Source: Rhodospirillales bacterium (GTDB lineage Bacteria > Pseudomonadota > Alphaproteobacteria > ATCC43930 > CGMCC-115725). Taken from it: DNA of 44,015 nucleotides. Under the pieces are notes generated by a model, which worked only from the letters and a program-made list of their open reading frames with translations, searched no databases and was not told the origin of the DNA. A program made the translations under genes and the position numbers. Shown piece by piece: positions 1-8,853 of this stretch (positions within the stretch are counted from its first letter, which is position 1; each line of letters starts with the position of its first letter). The stretch is taken from positions 89,967-133,981 of the forward strand of contig CANJCB010000010.1 of assembly GCA_947473305.1 (NCBI GenBank), written 5' to 3'.

Positions 1-291
1 CGCTGCGCGGCGACGGGGACAACGGACAGCCTGGTCTATGTCTCGCCCAAATCCGGGCAGGCCGTCTCGGCCGAAGCAGGCGAGCCCTATAAGGACAAGC
101 TGCTGTCGCTTCCGCCTTTCCTCTTGCGGGAAGGCGAGGGGTCCAATCCGGCGGAGGTTCTCGCCGGCCTTGATCTCACCGGCTTTTTCCTGGAGCGGCG
201 CATTTTCGAGCCGCATGGCAAAACCCTGCCTCCCGCGCGTTCACGTTTCGTTGACGTTCTGCGCCGTATGGCTACAATATCTGGGGGGTAG
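1..291 (+). CDS. recO: DNA repair protein RecO, C-terminal part (5' end outside window)
   Basis: Frame 1 is open from the first base to TAG at 289-291 and gives 96 residues. It contains the motif TDSLVYVSPKSGQAVS, followed by a run ending in LTGFFLERRIFEPHGKTLP, which is the C-terminal helical region of alphaproteobacterial RecO. RecO binds SSB and DNA and works with RecR to load RecA in RecF-pathway gap repair. The start and the OB-fold domain lie upstream of the window. The next gene, parC, begins 46 bases downstream on the same strand; recO followed by parC is a familiar alphaproteobacterial order. The partial length limits certainty, but the family call is fairly firm. Confidence 0.85.
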   Translation, partial: RCAATGTTDSLVYVSPKSGQAVSAEAGEPYKDKLLSLPPFLLREGEGSNPAEVLAGLDLTGFFLERRIFEPHGKTLPPARSRFVDVLRRMATISGG

Positions 292-337
292 GCTTTCCGG
301 TCTACCGCTATAATTCGTATCAAAGCTTTAGGGTCTC

Positions 338-2560
338 ATGCCACAGTCAGCCGCTTCCGGCGATATTCGCGATGTCGATTTTTCCGAGGCGCTTGGGGAG
401 CGTTATCTCTCCTATGCCTTGTCCACCATCATGGCGCGCTCGCTGCCCGATGTCCGGGATGGGCTGAAGCCGGTTCATCGCCGACTCCTCTTCGCCATGC
501 GCGAACTGAAGCTCGATCCGCGGTCGGGCTACAAGAAATGCGCCCGTGTCGTGGGCGACGTCATCGGCAAATACCACCCGCACGGCGATGTGGCGGTCTA
601 TGAGGCCCTCGTGCGGCTGGCGCAGGATTTTGCTCAACGCTATCCGCTGGTGGATGGGCAGGGGAACTTCGGCAATATCGACGGCGATAATGCGGCCGCC
701 ATGCGTTACACGGAAAGCCGCCTCACGGCCGTCGCCGAAGCGCTGCTCGATGGGATCGAGGACGATGCGGTCGATTTTCGGCCGACCTATGACGGTGAGC
801 AGTCGGAACCCATCGTTCTGCCCGCGCGCTTTCCGAATTTGCTCGCCAACGGAGCGGTTGGCATTGCGGTCGGCATGGCGACCAGCATCCCGCCGCACAA
901 CATCGTGGAACTCTGCGACGCGCTGATCCAATTGGCCAAGACTCCCGATATCAGCGTCGCGGACCTCGTTCAGCATGTGCCGGGGCCGGATTTCCCGACC
1001 GGCGGCGTGTTGGTCGAGGCGCCGGAGACGATCCGCACGGCCTATGAAACCGGCCGGGGCAGTTTCCGTCTCCGGGCACGCTGGGAAGTAGAGCGGATGG
1101 GCCATGGACTCTTTCAGCTCGTCGTCACGGAAATACCTTACCAGGTGGCGAAGTCGCGTCTGATCGAGAAGGTCGCAACCTTGCTCGAAGAGCGGAAGCT
1201 GTTGCTGCTCGCCGATATCCGCGACGAATCGACCGAGCTTGTGCGCATCGTGCTGGAGCCCAAGACCCGGAACGTCGATCCGGCCGTCCTGATGGAATCG
1301 CTCTTCCGTGCGACCGAGCTTGAGGTCCGCATCCCTCTCAACATGAACGTGCTGGACGGCGTGGGCGTCCCGCGCGTGATGAACCTGAAGGAAGTCCTTC
1401 AGGCCTTCCTCGATCATCGACGGGAGGTCTTGGGGCGCGTAAGCCGTCATCGTCTCGCGGAGATCGCCCGGCGCAGCGAGATCCTGCACGGCCAGATGAT
1501 CGTCTATCTCAATCTCGACGAGGTGATCCGCATCATCCGCGAGAGCGACGATCCCAAGGCCGAGATGATCGCCAAATGGGAACTGACGGACGTTCAGGCC
1601 GAGGCGATCCTGAACATGCGGTTGCGTTCGCTACGCCGGCTCGAAGAGATCGAGATCCGAAAGGAACTCGAAACCCTGGCCAAGGAAGAAGCCGATCTTA
1701 CGGCCCTCCTTGCCGACGAAAAGCGCCAGTGGCGGGTCATCGGCAGTGAAATCGCCGCCCTGCGCAAGGAATTCGGCCCGGAAACCGTCCTTGGCAAGCG
1801 GCGCACTGAACTCAGTAGCGCGCCCGCCGCGATCATGGTGCCGGTGGAAGCACTGGTGGAACGGGAGCCCGTCACGGTGCTCTGTTCCGAGAAGGGCTGG
1901 ATCCGCACGATCAAGGGCCATACGCCGAACCTGACGGACGTAAAACACAAGGATGGCGACGGGCCGCGTTTCGCGATTACCGCGGAGACCACGGACCGGC
2001 TCCTGGTTTTCGCGACCAACGGCCGCTTCTATACGCTTCAGGTCGATAAGCTGCCGGGCGGCCGTGGTCATGGCGAACCCTTGCGGCTGATGATCGAACT
2101 TGGAAACGAGCATGAGGTCGTGGATATCCTGCCTCTCCGGCCGGGCACGAAAATCATCGTCGCCGCCACCGACGGACGCGGCTTTGTCGTGCCCGCGGAG
2201 GAGGCGGAAGCCCAGACACGCTCGGGCAAGCAGGTGCTTGTGCCAGGTGACGGGGCCATGGCCAGCATCTGCGCGCCTCTGACCGGCGACACCGTCGCGG
2301 TGGTGGGCGACAACCGCAAGCTCATCATCTTCCCGGTGTCGGAGATCCCTGAGATGATGCGGGGCCGGGGCGTGATCCTGCAGCGCTACAAGGACGGCGG
2401 CATGTCCGACCTCAAGGTCTTCAACAAGGCGGATGGCTTGAGCTGGCGGCAGGGTGAAACCCGAACCCGGACGGAAACGGATCTCTCGCCCTGGACCGCG
2501 CCGCGCGCCGGCAGCGGCCGGATGGCGCCGAACGGCTTTCCGAAAACGAACCGCTTCTGA
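338..2560 (+). CDS. parC: DNA topoisomerase IV subunit A
   Basis: This 740-residue protein is the DNA-cleaving subunit of topoisomerase IV, which decatenates daughter chromosomes with ParE. The N-terminal part has the conserved [14 protein letters not shown] stretch near residue 40. The catalytic tyrosine is Y124 in AAMRYTES. The tower and coiled-coil region fills roughly residues 350-490, and a beta-pinwheel C-terminal domain follows. The tail [18 protein letters not shown] is typical of alphaproteobacterial ParC rather than GyrA. Its partner parE is about 10 kb downstream on the other strand, so the two are not in one operon. A TusA-like gene starts 2 bases after the stop. Confidence 0.96.
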   Translation: MPQSAASGDIRDVDFSEALGERYLSYALSTIMARSLPDVRDGLKPVHRRLLFAMRELKLDPRSGYKKCARVVGDVIGKYHPHGDVAVYEALVRLAQDFAQRYPLVDGQGNFGNIDGDNAAAMRYTESRLTAVAEALLDGIEDDAVDFRPTYDGEQSEPIVLPARFPNLLANGAVGIAVGMATSIPPHNIVELCDALIQLAKTPDISVADLVQHVPGPDFPTGGVLVEAPETIRTAYETGRGSFRLRARWEVERMGHGLFQLVVTEIPYQVAKSRLIEKVATLLEERKLLLLADIRDESTELVRIVLEPKTRNVDPAVLMESLFRATELEVRIPLNMNVLDGVGVPRVMNLKEVLQAFLDHRREVLGRVSRHRLAEIARRSEILHGQMIVYLNLDEVIRIIRESDDPKAEMIAKWELTDVQAEAILNMRLRSLRRLEEIEIRKELETLAKEEADLTALLADEKRQWRVIGSEIAALRKEFGPETVLGKRRTELSSAPAAIMVPVEALVEREPVTVLCSEKGWIRTIKGHTPNLTDVKHKDGDGPRFAITAETTDRLLVFATNGRFYTLQVDKLPGGRGHGEPLRLMIELGNEHEVVDILPLRPGTKIIVAATDGRGFVVPAEEAEAQTRSGKQVLVPGDGAMASICAPLTGDTVAVVGDNRKLIIFPVSEIPEMMRGRGVILQRYKDGGMSDLKVFNKADGLSWRQGETRTRTETDLSPWTAPRAGSGRMAPNGFPKTNRF

Positions 2561-2562
2561 TC

Positions 2563-2793
2563 GTGGACGAGGCGGTCGTGCTCGACACCAAGGGGCTACG
2601 CTGCCCCTTGCCGGTGCTCAAGGCGAAGAAGGCGCTGCGGGACGTGGCGGCGGGCGGGATTCTTCGGGTGCTCGCCACCGATCCCGGCGCGGTGAAGGAT
2701 TTCGCCGCCTTCTGTCAGACCACCGGGAACGAGTTGCTGCGATCCGCCCAGGAAGAGGACGTCTTCATCTTCGATATCCGAAAGTCGGGCTGA
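2563..2793 (+). CDS. tusA: TusA/SirA family sulfur-carrier protein (GTG start)
   Basis: The 76-residue protein carries the family signature DTKGLRCPLPVLKAKKAL near its N-terminus. The cysteine in the CPxP-type motif (here CPLP) is the persulfide-bearing residue. TusA proteins relay sulfur in the cytoplasm for tRNA thiolation, molybdenum cofactor metabolism or sulfur oxidation. The GTG at 2563 is chosen because no ATG precedes the signature in this frame and the gene then starts just 2 bases after parC, suggesting co-translation. The sequence upstream in the same frame stays open inside parC, so a slightly longer start cannot be excluded. The exact sulfur acceptor cannot be told from sequence. 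Confidence 0.88.
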   Translation: MDEAVVLDTKGLRCPLPVLKAKKALRDVAAGGILRVLATDPGAVKDFAAFCQTTGNELLRSAQEEDVFIFDIRKSG

Positions 2794-2800
2794 TGGGGTA

Positions 2801-3868
2801 TTACGGCCTGATCTCGGGGATCGTCATCCCGGATTCGCGATAAAAACGTTCAGCTCCGGGATGAAAGGGGACGCTCGCGCCCTCAAGCGCCTGGCCCAGC
2901 CGGATACGCGAGGCCATGGGATGGGAGTTGTCGAGCACCTTCCGGGTCGAGTCGCGCCAGAGCGCCTTGGTGATCGCATAGACGAGATCGTCGGGGACAT
3001 CGGCGGAAACGAGCCACAGCGCGCTGATACTGACAGTGGGGGTGGCGCCGTCGATGCCGGGATATGAGGCGGGCGGCACCGTCGTTTCCTCGAAGAAATT
3101 GAAGCGACGTTTGACCTTCTGAGCAATATCGCGCGGGACCGGCAAGAGCCGGATGGGCGTTGTCGAGGCAAGCTCCGAGATGGCGGGCACCGGATAGCCC
3201 GCGATCAGGAAAAAGGCGTCTATCGAACCATTGCCGAGAGATTGGGCCGCCTGAGCCAACCGCAGGTTTTCAGTCTTGATGTCCCGCTCGGCGATGCCGG
3301 CCGCTTCGAGAATGAGGCGGGCATCGACGATGGTGCCCGATTCCTTCTCGCCGATGGCGACCCGCTTGCCTTTAAGGTCGCGCAGGGTTGCTATCGTACT
3401 CTCCGCTCGAACCGCGATATGGACGGTTTCCGGGAAGAGCGAGGCGATGGCCCGCAGTTGAGGCATGGCGCCGCGATTCTTGAAAAGGCCGGTGCCCGTA
3501 AAGGCCCAATAGGCCACGTCCGATTGCACGAAGGCCGCATCGAGGCGTCCGGCGGAGATTGAACCGACATTTTCCACGGATCCCTGGGTTGCCTGGGCCA
3601 CGGCGACGAGTCCCGGCACGCCGCAACTCCCGCCCCGCTCGCAATCCCGTGACCCTGGAGCCTTGGAGATCACATTTGCGATGGCGGCGCCGATCTGGAA
3701 ATAGGTCCCCGTGGTCGCTGCGGTGCCAATCCTGAAATATTTGATGTCCTGAGCCTGGGCCGGAAGGAGCCCAATCAGCAGCACTCCCATGAAGACGGGC
3801 GCAGCGATCCCCCGCCGACGGGCGATGAGCCAGCCGGATCGCGAAAAGCGTCTCAGCTGCTCGATCAT
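2801..3868 (-). CDS. TAXI-family TRAP transporter solute-binding protein (orphan)
   Basis: This 355-residue secreted protein has a basic N-terminus, a hydrophobic core and a cleavage region around LPAQAQ (about residues 35-40). The mature start FRIGTAATTGTYFQIG matches the TAXI (TRAP-associated extracytoplasmic immunogenic) family, as do the later blocks GSISAGRLDAAFVQSD and LKGKRVAIGEKESGT. TAXI proteins deliver organic acids or related ligands to a fused DctQM membrane component. No TRAP membrane gene is seen nearby, so the partner must be elsewhere or lost. It converges with the TusA-like gene, leaving 7 bases between them. The ligand is unknown. Confidence 0.9.
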   Translation of the reverse strand: MIEQLRRFSRSGWLIARRRGIAAPVFMGVLLIGLLPAQAQDIKYFRIGTAATTGTYFQIGAAIANVISKAPGSRDCERGGSCGVPGLVAVAQATQGSVENVGSISAGRLDAAFVQSDVAYWAFTGTGLFKNRGAMPQLRAIASLFPETVHIAVRAESTIATLRDLKGKRVAIGEKESGTIVDARLILEAAGIAERDIKTENLRLAQAAQSLGNGSIDAFFLIAGYPVPAISELASTTPIRLLPVPRDIAQKVKRRFNFFEETTVPPASYPGIDGATPTVSISALWLVSADVPDDLVYAITKALWRDSTRKVLDNSHPMASRIRLGQALEGASVPFHPGAERFYRESGMTIPEIRP

Positions 3869-3972
3869 GATCGACGCCTTTGGCGCGCAAGGGGAACCTA
3901 CGGGTTGATGCTAACGCCTTTCGCGGCGTCGCAATACGCCAGATCAAAGGAAAGTGAAAAAATCTTCGTCTC

Positions 3973-4185
3973 TCAGGGATTTATCGGGGCTCGACCTATT
4001 GACAGGGAGACCGCGCCACATAATATCCGCCGCCTCGGTGAAAGGTCCCCGATAGATGTCCGTAACGTTCTGGAGTTCGCGACGACGACTTTGCTAGCAG
4101 CCTGCGGGTTGCTAGTCGGTTCGGCCGCCTCCTTGGCCGATTTCTGAAGCGTCTCCTCCGGAACATCGGGCTTCTCGAAGCCCAT
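3973..4185 (-). CDS. Possible small hypothetical protein or gene remnant
   Basis: Between the TAXI protein and the acetyltransferase lie about 345 bases without an obvious gene. The best candidate is this 70-codon minus-strand frame, beginning MGFEKPDVPEETLQKSAKEA after a purine-rich GAGAGAG stretch. The first half has the acidic, hydrophilic composition of a real protein. The second half is basic and less convincing, and could be out-of-frame readthrough of a decayed gene. I do not recognise a family. Confidence 0.25.
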   Translation of the reverse strand: MGFEKPDVPEETLQKSAKEAAEPTSNPQAASKVVVANSRTLRTSIGDLSPRRRILCGAVSLSIGRAPINP

Positions 4186-4214
4186 CTCTCTCGAAGCTGA
4201 TGAGGGAAGCGGCC

Positions 4215-4718
4215 ATGACCCACCGGGACTTCCGTCTCGCAAAGATCCTCGACGATTCCACCTATGAAGTGGACGCGGATCGCGCACGCCTGGACCTCAA
4301 GATGGTCCATGATTTCTTGAAGAACAGCCATTGGGCGAAGGACATGCCCTTTGGCGTGATGAAGCGCGCCATCGACCATTCGCTTGCCTTCGGCCTTTAT
4401 CGCGACGGCAAGCAGGTCGGCTTTGCGAGAGTCGTCACCGATCGCGCGACCTTCGCCTATATGGCCGATGTCTTCGTGCTCGCCTCCGAGCGCGACCGGG
4501 GGCTCGGCCAATGGCTGGTCGAGAGCGTGCTGGCCCATCCGGACCTGAAGGATATGCGGCGCTGGCTGCTCGGCACGCGGGATGCGCAGGCGCTCTACAA
4601 GCGCTGCGGCTTCGTGGAGCCGCCGGCCCCCTTCACCTATCTGGAAAAATACGATCCCGCGATCCACGAGCGGCAAGCCGCCCGGAGCGGAGCCGAGCGG
4701 ATGCGCGCCGTCGGATAA
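4215..4718 (+). CDS. GNAT family N-acetyltransferase
   Basis: The product is about 167 residues and is a compact GNAT-fold acetyltransferase. Motif A is visible as VFVLASERDRGLGQWLVESV, with the RxxGxG acetyl-CoA pyrophosphate loop, and the C-terminal block ALYKRCGFVEP is the usual beta6-alpha4 end of the fold. I choose the ATG at 4215, which has GAGGGA seven bases upstream, over the ATG at 4200, which adds five residues and has no ribosome site. It stands alone, convergent with the Rieske ferredoxin gene. Substrate is unknown; small-molecule or protein N-termini are both possible. Confidence 0.88.
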   Translation: MTHRDFRLAKILDDSTYEVDADRARLDLKMVHDFLKNSHWAKDMPFGVMKRAIDHSLAFGLYRDGKQVGFARVVTDRATFAYMADVFVLASERDRGLGQWLVESVLAHPDLKDMRRWLLGTRDAQALYKRCGFVEPPAPFTYLEKYDPAIHERQAARSGAERMRAVG

Positions 4719-4730
4719 CGGAAGCCAGGT

Positions 4731-5057
4731 TCAGGTCTTGGGCGTGACCTGAACCTGGATATCGTCGCCCACGACGCGCACCGGAAAAGACGCGATGTCG
4801 CAGGGGATCGGCGGGCCCATGCCCTTGCCCGTCTTGATCTCGAAGCGACCGGCATGAAGCGGGCATTCGACGGTATCGCCATCGAAATAGCCGTCAGTCA
4901 GCAAGGCGAAAGCATGCGAGCAGATATTGTCGGTCGCATAGATCTCGCCATCGAGATTGTAGAGGGCGATCTGATGGCCGCCGGCGCTCACGCCGAGCAT
5001 CTCTCCTTCGGGCACTGCCGATTTCGGGGCAACGGCGATCCAGGTCTCTTCGGTCAT
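4731..5057 (-). CDS. Rieske-type [2Fe-2S] ferredoxin
   Basis: This 108-residue protein has both Rieske cluster motifs: C46-x-H48 in NICSHAF and C65-x2-H68 in ECPLHAG, with the usual spacing. Its size matches the small ferredoxins that feed Rieske non-haem iron oxygenases or cytochrome P450s. The gene lies 40 bases downstream of the ferredoxin reductase on the same strand, so the two probably form one transcript and one short electron-transfer chain: NADH to FAD to 2Fe-2S. No terminal oxygenase is present in the window, so its electron acceptor is undetermined. Confidence 0.92.
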   Translation of the reverse strand: MTEETWIAVAPKSAVPEGEMLGVSAGGHQIALYNLDGEIYATDNICSHAFALLTDGYFDGDTVECPLHAGRFEIKTGKGMGPPIPCDIASFPVRVVGDDIQVQVTPKT

Positions 5058-5097
5058 TTCATCTCCTTGGCGGAAAATCGGACATTATTGGAAAGGG

Positions 5098-6327
5098 TCA
5101 GCCCCGGGCAAGGTCCTGGAGCTTGAGGGAGGTATTGGCCAGTTTTGCCGGGTCCATCGGGGTCGCGCGGCGGATCAATTGGCGGATCGGACGCATGTCG
5201 CGGCCACTGTTGATCGTATTGGCGGCAACGGGCACGCCCTCGGCGAGATAGAAGAGCACGAAGCTCTGACTTTCGGGCGATCCGCGCCAGACGAGTTGGT
5301 CCCAGGCGAGCGGCGCTCCCACCACCTGCAGGTTGACGCCGTGCTGGTCGGTCCAGGCCCAGGGCAGTTCCTCGAAGGGATCCTCGCCTCCCGCCATGAC
5401 CTTGGCCGCCGCGATCGCCTGGTTCTGGGCGTTCTGATAGGACTCCAGGCGCAGATGCCGGCCGAGGAAGGGGTTGAAGTGGCGGGTGGCATCGCCGGCC
5501 GCGAAAATATCCGGGTCCGAGGTGCGGGTGAATTCGTCGACCATAATGCCGTCCTGGACATCGAGGCCGGCGGCCTGGGCGAGTTCGACGCCCGGCTCCA
5601 CCCCGATACCGGGAACGACCAGATCGGCGTCGATGACAGAGCCGTCGCTGACCGTCACGCGCAGGCCACGCCCGCCCGGCTCAAGGCTGGTAACTGTGGT
5701 TCCGGTCCTGACATCCGCGCCATGGCTGCGGTGAAGATTGGCGAACCAATCGCCGATCTCGGGCGCGACCACGCGGCCCATGGGATGCTGCGCCACTTCC
5801 AGCACAGTGACATCGCAGCCGTATTTCCGGGCGCTCGCGGCGACTTCGAGACCGATGAAGCCGGCGCCGATCACCGCCACATGCGCGCCTGGAACAAGCC
5901 GTTCCTTCAGCCGTTTGGTGTCTTCGATATCGCGCAGATAGACGATGTTCGGCCCTTCGCCGCCGGGCATTTTCAGACGCCGTGCCCGACCACCGGTGGT
6001 GAGAAGCAGGCGGTCATAGGAAATGGACGATCCATCGGCGAGGGTCACGGTCTTGGCGCCTCGGTCGATCGCCGTAGCAGCCACGCCCAGCTTCAACTCG
6101 ATCTTCTGCTCGGCATACCAGTCCAGGGGCCTGACGAAGGTTTTCTCGACCGGCATGGTGCCGTCGAGCAGTTCCTTGGAAAGGGGCGGGCGCTCATAAG
6201 GCGGATAGGTTTCCGCTCCGATGACGGTGATGCGGGCTTCCGGCGCTGCGGCGCGCAGGGCTTCCGCGCCCCGGCCTCCGGCATGGCCTGCGCCGACAAT
6301 GACATAACGGGCTCCGCTCGCGGACAC
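5098..6327 (-). CDS. FAD-dependent ferredoxin reductase
   Basis: The 409-residue protein is a pyridine-nucleotide disulfide reductase-fold enzyme without a redox disulfide. The N-terminal FAD site is YVIVGAGHAGG, followed by the ETYPPYERPPLSKE block typical of rubredoxin/ferredoxin reductases of oxygenase systems. A second Rossmann motif HVAVIGAGFIGLEVA binds NAD(P)H, and DIFAAGDATRHFNP is the second FAD contact. A reductase C-terminal domain follows. Translation starts at GTG 6327. It sits immediately upstream of the Rieske ferredoxin and is divergent from a small coiled-coil gene. The physiological oxygenase partner is not encoded here. Confidence 0.93.
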   Translation of the reverse strand: MSASGARYVIVGAGHAGGRGAEALRAAAPEARITVIGAETYPPYERPPLSKELLDGTMPVEKTFVRPLDWYAEQKIELKLGVAATAIDRGAKTVTLADGSSISYDRLLLTTGGRARRLKMPGGEGPNIVYLRDIEDTKRLKERLVPGAHVAVIGAGFIGLEVAASARKYGCDVTVLEVAQHPMGRVVAPEIGDWFANLHRSHGADVRTGTTVTSLEPGGRGLRVTVSDGSVIDADLVVPGIGVEPGVELAQAAGLDVQDGIMVDEFTRTSDPDIFAAGDATRHFNPFLGRHLRLESYQNAQNQAIAAAKVMAGGEDPFEELPWAWTDQHGVNLQVVGAPLAWDQLVWRGSPESQSFVLFYLAEGVPVAANTINSGRDMRPIRQLIRRATPMDPAKLANTSLKLQDLARG

Positions 6328-6379
6328 GCCTCATCCCCCCAGATTGCGATCGACCGCAGTCTGTAGTAGGGATCGCCTC

Positions 6380-6541
6380 ATGGGACAAGAGGCTTCGCCG
6401 GTCTTTACGAGTGCTTATGTGGAGAATTTGCGCCGCGAATTGACCAAGGCCCAGGCTCGACTGCACCGCAGCGAAAGGGAGCGCGACGACGCTCTGGCCG
6501 AAGTCGCCCGGCTGCGGGCCTTGCTTCAGGACAAAGCCTAG
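6380..6541 (+). CDS. Small coiled-coil hypothetical protein (53 aa)
   Basis: The frame from ATG 6380 reads MGQEASPVFTSAYVENLRRE and then a strongly heptad-like, charged helix ending in ALLQDKA. It is short and without a known family, but helix-forming residues fill the last 40 positions. It is divergent from the reductase gene, with 52 bases between the starts. Its stop overlaps the stop of the Lrp-type gene by 4 bases. The amino-acid pattern supports coding, although the ribosome site is weak. Confidence 0.6.
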   Translation: MGQEASPVFTSAYVENLRRELTKAQARLHRSERERDDALAEVARLRALLQDKA

Positions 6542-6780
6542 GAAAACGCCTTATAGGCGATGATCGTGAAAGTGTCCTTGATACCCGGCAGAGTCTGGAT
6601 CTTCTCGGTCACGAAATGGCCGATGTCGCCCTCTTCGGGCAGATAGCATTTCATCAAGAGATCGTATTGGCCGGAGGTCGAATAAACCTCCGAGACCTGT
6701 TCCACGGTCAGGACCGCTTGGTCGGCGACCTGATAGGCCTTGCCGAGGTCGCACTTCACCATGACGAAGATGGTCTTCAA
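6538..6780 (-). CDS. Stand-alone Lrp/AsnC ligand-binding (RAM) domain protein
   Basis: The 80-residue protein consists only of the regulation-of-amino-acid-metabolism domain. It has the alternating beta-alpha pattern MKTIFVMVKCDLGKAYQVAD, then VYSTSGQYDLLMKCYLP and a C-terminal TFTIIAYKAF strand. There is no DNA-binding helix-turn-helix. Such stand-alone domains form rings and may bind small ligands or modify full-length Lrp proteins. The start is TTG at 6780, supported by GGAG seven bases upstream. That GGAG lies inside a 9-bp perfect stem (6787-6834), which suggests control of translation. It follows rhlE on the same strand after 79 bases. Confidence 0.88.
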   Translation of the reverse strand: MKTIFVMVKCDLGKAYQVADQAVLTVEQVSEVYSTSGQYDLLMKCYLPEEGDIGHFVTEKIQTLPGIKDTFTIIAYKAFS

Positions 6781-6786
6781 GAGAAT

Positions 6787-6834
6787 TCTCCAGCGAGAGT
6801 CCGCGCGATCTTAGCGCATCGCGACCGCTGGAGA
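6787..6834 (-). promoter_or_regulatory. Hairpin that buries the ribosome site of the RAM-domain gene
   Basis: Positions 6787-6795 (tctccagcg) and 6826-6834 (cgctggaga) are perfect 9-bp inverted arms. A second inner stem, cgcgat/atcgcg, sits at 6804-6809 and 6818-6823. On the minus strand the 3' arm contains the GGAG that serves the TTG start at 6780. The structure also lies just downstream of the rhlE stop, so it could act as a processing or stability element instead. No U-tract follows it, so it is not a plain terminator. Confidence 0.6.
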
Positions 6835-6859
6835 AAACCGCCTCGAAGAGAGGGGAGTA

Positions 6860-8470
6860 TCAGCCGCCGGCGACCTTGCTCGGGCGAGCGAGAAACGCCG
6901 GGAGGTGATCGCCGAAACCGACGACGCGACGGTCGTCGTCCTCATAGCGGTCATGCCGACGATGGTTGTCCTGACGCTGATTGTCCTGGCGTTGGCTATC
7001 CCGCCGCGCCTGGAACGGGATGGTCGTGACATTGGCCTCCCGGTCCATCGAAATAGGACGGAGGGCTTCGTCACTTGCGCCTTCACGGGGCTTGCGTTCA
7101 CGGGGTTGCCGCTCGCGGGGCTTGCGCTCCGAACGTTCGCGCAAGGGTCTGGACGGGGCGGCCTCGACCTGAGTGGCGACTTCGACTTGAGGTGCGACTT
7201 CCACTTGAGCTGAGATTTCCTGCTTTTCCCGCTGCTTTTCGCGGGGAGCACGATCCCGGCGCGGCCGGTCGGAAGAAGTGGAAGAGGAAGCGGTTCGACC
7301 GCCCCGTCCACGTCCGCGCTTCACGTCGTCATAGCTCAATTCCAGGGTCGAAATGCCTTCGACGTCTACGGGGGGAATGTCCCGGCCGATCAGCTTGACG
7401 ATGGCGGCGACGGCGCGGCCTTCCTCAGGCATGGCTACGGTAAAGGCGCGTCCTTCGCGGCCCGCCCGTCCGGTGCGGCCGATGCGATGGACATAGTCCT
7501 CCGCATGGATCGGAACATCGAAGTTGAAGACATGGGAGAGCCCCTGCACGTCGAGACCCCGCGCCGCGACGTCACTGGCCACCAGCAGGCGGATTTCGTT
7601 GTTGCGGAACCGCTCGAGCGTTTCCGTCCGTTTCGACTGCGCCATGTCGCCATGCAGGGCGCCCGCGTCGAAGCCGTGCTTGATCAAGGACTTGTGAAGA
7701 ATGTCCACGTCGCGCTTGCGGTTGCAGAAGATGATCGCGTTCTTCACATCTTCGCTGCGGATGAGGCGGCGGAGCACCTCGCGTTTGTCGTCCTGATCGA
7801 CAACCAGAAGACCCTGGGTCACGGTCGTCGCGGGCGAGGCCGGCGGCGCAACCGAAACTTCCTTGGGATTCTGCAGAAAGGCATCGGCCAGCCGGCGGAT
7901 TTCCGGCGGCATGGTGGCCGAGAAGAAGAGGGTCTGGCGGATCGGGGAGAGCAGGCTGACGATCCGCTCCACATCCGGGATGAAACCCATGTCGAGCATG
8001 CGGTCCGCCTCGTCGATCACCAGGATCTTGACGTCGGACATGAGTATCTTGCCGCGCTCGTAGAGGTCGATCATGCGGCCTGGGGTCGCGATCAACACGT
8101 CGACGCCCCGATCGAGCTTGCGTTCCTGGTCCGAGAAGCTTTCGCCGCCGATCAGGAGGGCCATGCTGAGCTTGTGCTGGGCGCCGTATTTCTCGAAGGA
8201 ATTGGCGACCTGTGCGGCCAACTCGCGGGTCGGCTCCAGGATCAGCGAGCGCGGCATACGGGCGCGGGCTCGGCCTGACGCCAGGATCTCGATCATCGGG
8301 AGAGTGAACCCGGCGGTCTTGCCGGTTCCGGTCTGGGCGCACCCCAGAACGTCGCGTCCCATCAATACATAAGGGATCGCTTGTTCCTGGATCGGGGTCG
8401 GGGTGGTGTAGCCAGCGTCACCGATGGCTTTTTGGAGTTCGTCTGAAAGACCAAGGTCTGAAAAATTCAT
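6860..8470 (-). CDS. rhlE: DEAD-box ATP-dependent RNA helicase, RhlE type
   Basis: The 536-residue protein shows the ordered helicase motifs: Q motif PTPIQEQAIP, Walker A AQTGTGKT, Ia PTRELA, II DEAD in VIDEADRMLDMGF, III SAT, and in the second RecA domain VASDVAARGLDV and HRIGRTGRAG. After about residue 385 comes a basic, low-complexity tail with repeated QVEVA-like and RKPRERQPRE-like units, typical of RNA-tethering tails of RhlE proteins. It probably remodels structured RNA in ribosome assembly, mRNA decay or cold adaptation. The ATG at 8470 has no clear Shine-Dalgarno and follows an AT-rich leader. Which RhlE subgroup it belongs to is not certain. Confidence 0.94.
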   Translation of the reverse strand: MNFSDLGLSDELQKAIGDAGYTTPTPIQEQAIPYVLMGRDVLGCAQTGTGKTAGFTLPMIEILASGRARARMPRSLILEPTRELAAQVANSFEKYGAQHKLSMALLIGGESFSDQERKLDRGVDVLIATPGRMIDLYERGKILMSDVKILVIDEADRMLDMGFIPDVERIVSLLSPIRQTLFFSATMPPEIRRLADAFLQNPKEVSVAPPASPATTVTQGLLVVDQDDKREVLRRLIRSEDVKNAIIFCNRKRDVDILHKSLIKHGFDAGALHGDMAQSKRTETLERFRNNEIRLLVASDVAARGLDVQGLSHVFNFDVPIHAEDYVHRIGRTGRAGREGRAFTVAMPEEGRAVAAIVKLIGRDIPPVDVEGISTLELSYDDVKRGRGRGGRTASSSTSSDRPRRDRAPREKQREKQEISAQVEVAPQVEVATQVEAAPSRPLRERSERKPRERQPRERKPREGASDEALRPISMDREANVTTIPFQARRDSQRQDNQRQDNHRRHDRYEDDDRRVVGFGDHLPAFLARPSKVAGG

Positions 8471-8853
8471 TGAGTAGTTACTTTGTCCGTTGAAAAAGGA
8501 ATAAGTCTTAAGGGTTGCCCTTTAATTGGGGGCGCATCATAGAAAGTCAATTAACTAAGTCAACTACTACCGACTAATTGGTCATGCACATGCCACAGGC
8601 CAGATCTGTCGGGATCGCGCTGAGGTAGGCGTCGGACGCCAGACTATCTCTCAGGGTGAACAGTCCCCGTCATAGAATTGAAATTTTTGACGAATCCTTT
8701 GCCTGCTTGGTGTCATTTTTAGTAAAATAAGTGGAGCAGAAAGGGAATTCGTGATCGAATGGTGCTTGCCCTGAGGAATTGGAACGGCTTACACCTTCCT
8801 TCGCTCGGGGCGGTACAGCGAGATCTTTTGAACCGATCGCGGCAGAGCGTTGC
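8471..8853. other. Divergent intergenic region between rhlE and the repeat protein
   Basis: This 383-base stretch is richer in A and T than its surroundings and holds no convincing gene. It must contain the promoters for rhlE (minus) and the coiled-coil gene (plus). I see an imperfect hairpin ttaaggg-ttg-ccctttaa at 8508-8525 in the rhlE leader and a near-palindrome gactaattggtc at 8572-8583. Neither matches a regulator motif I can name with confidence. Confidence 0.5.

Noticed and set aside
5179-6366. Long plus-strand frame opposite the ferredoxin reductase (395 codons)
   Set aside because: It is an antisense shadow without domain motifs; the reductase on the minus strand has all FAD and NAD motifs.
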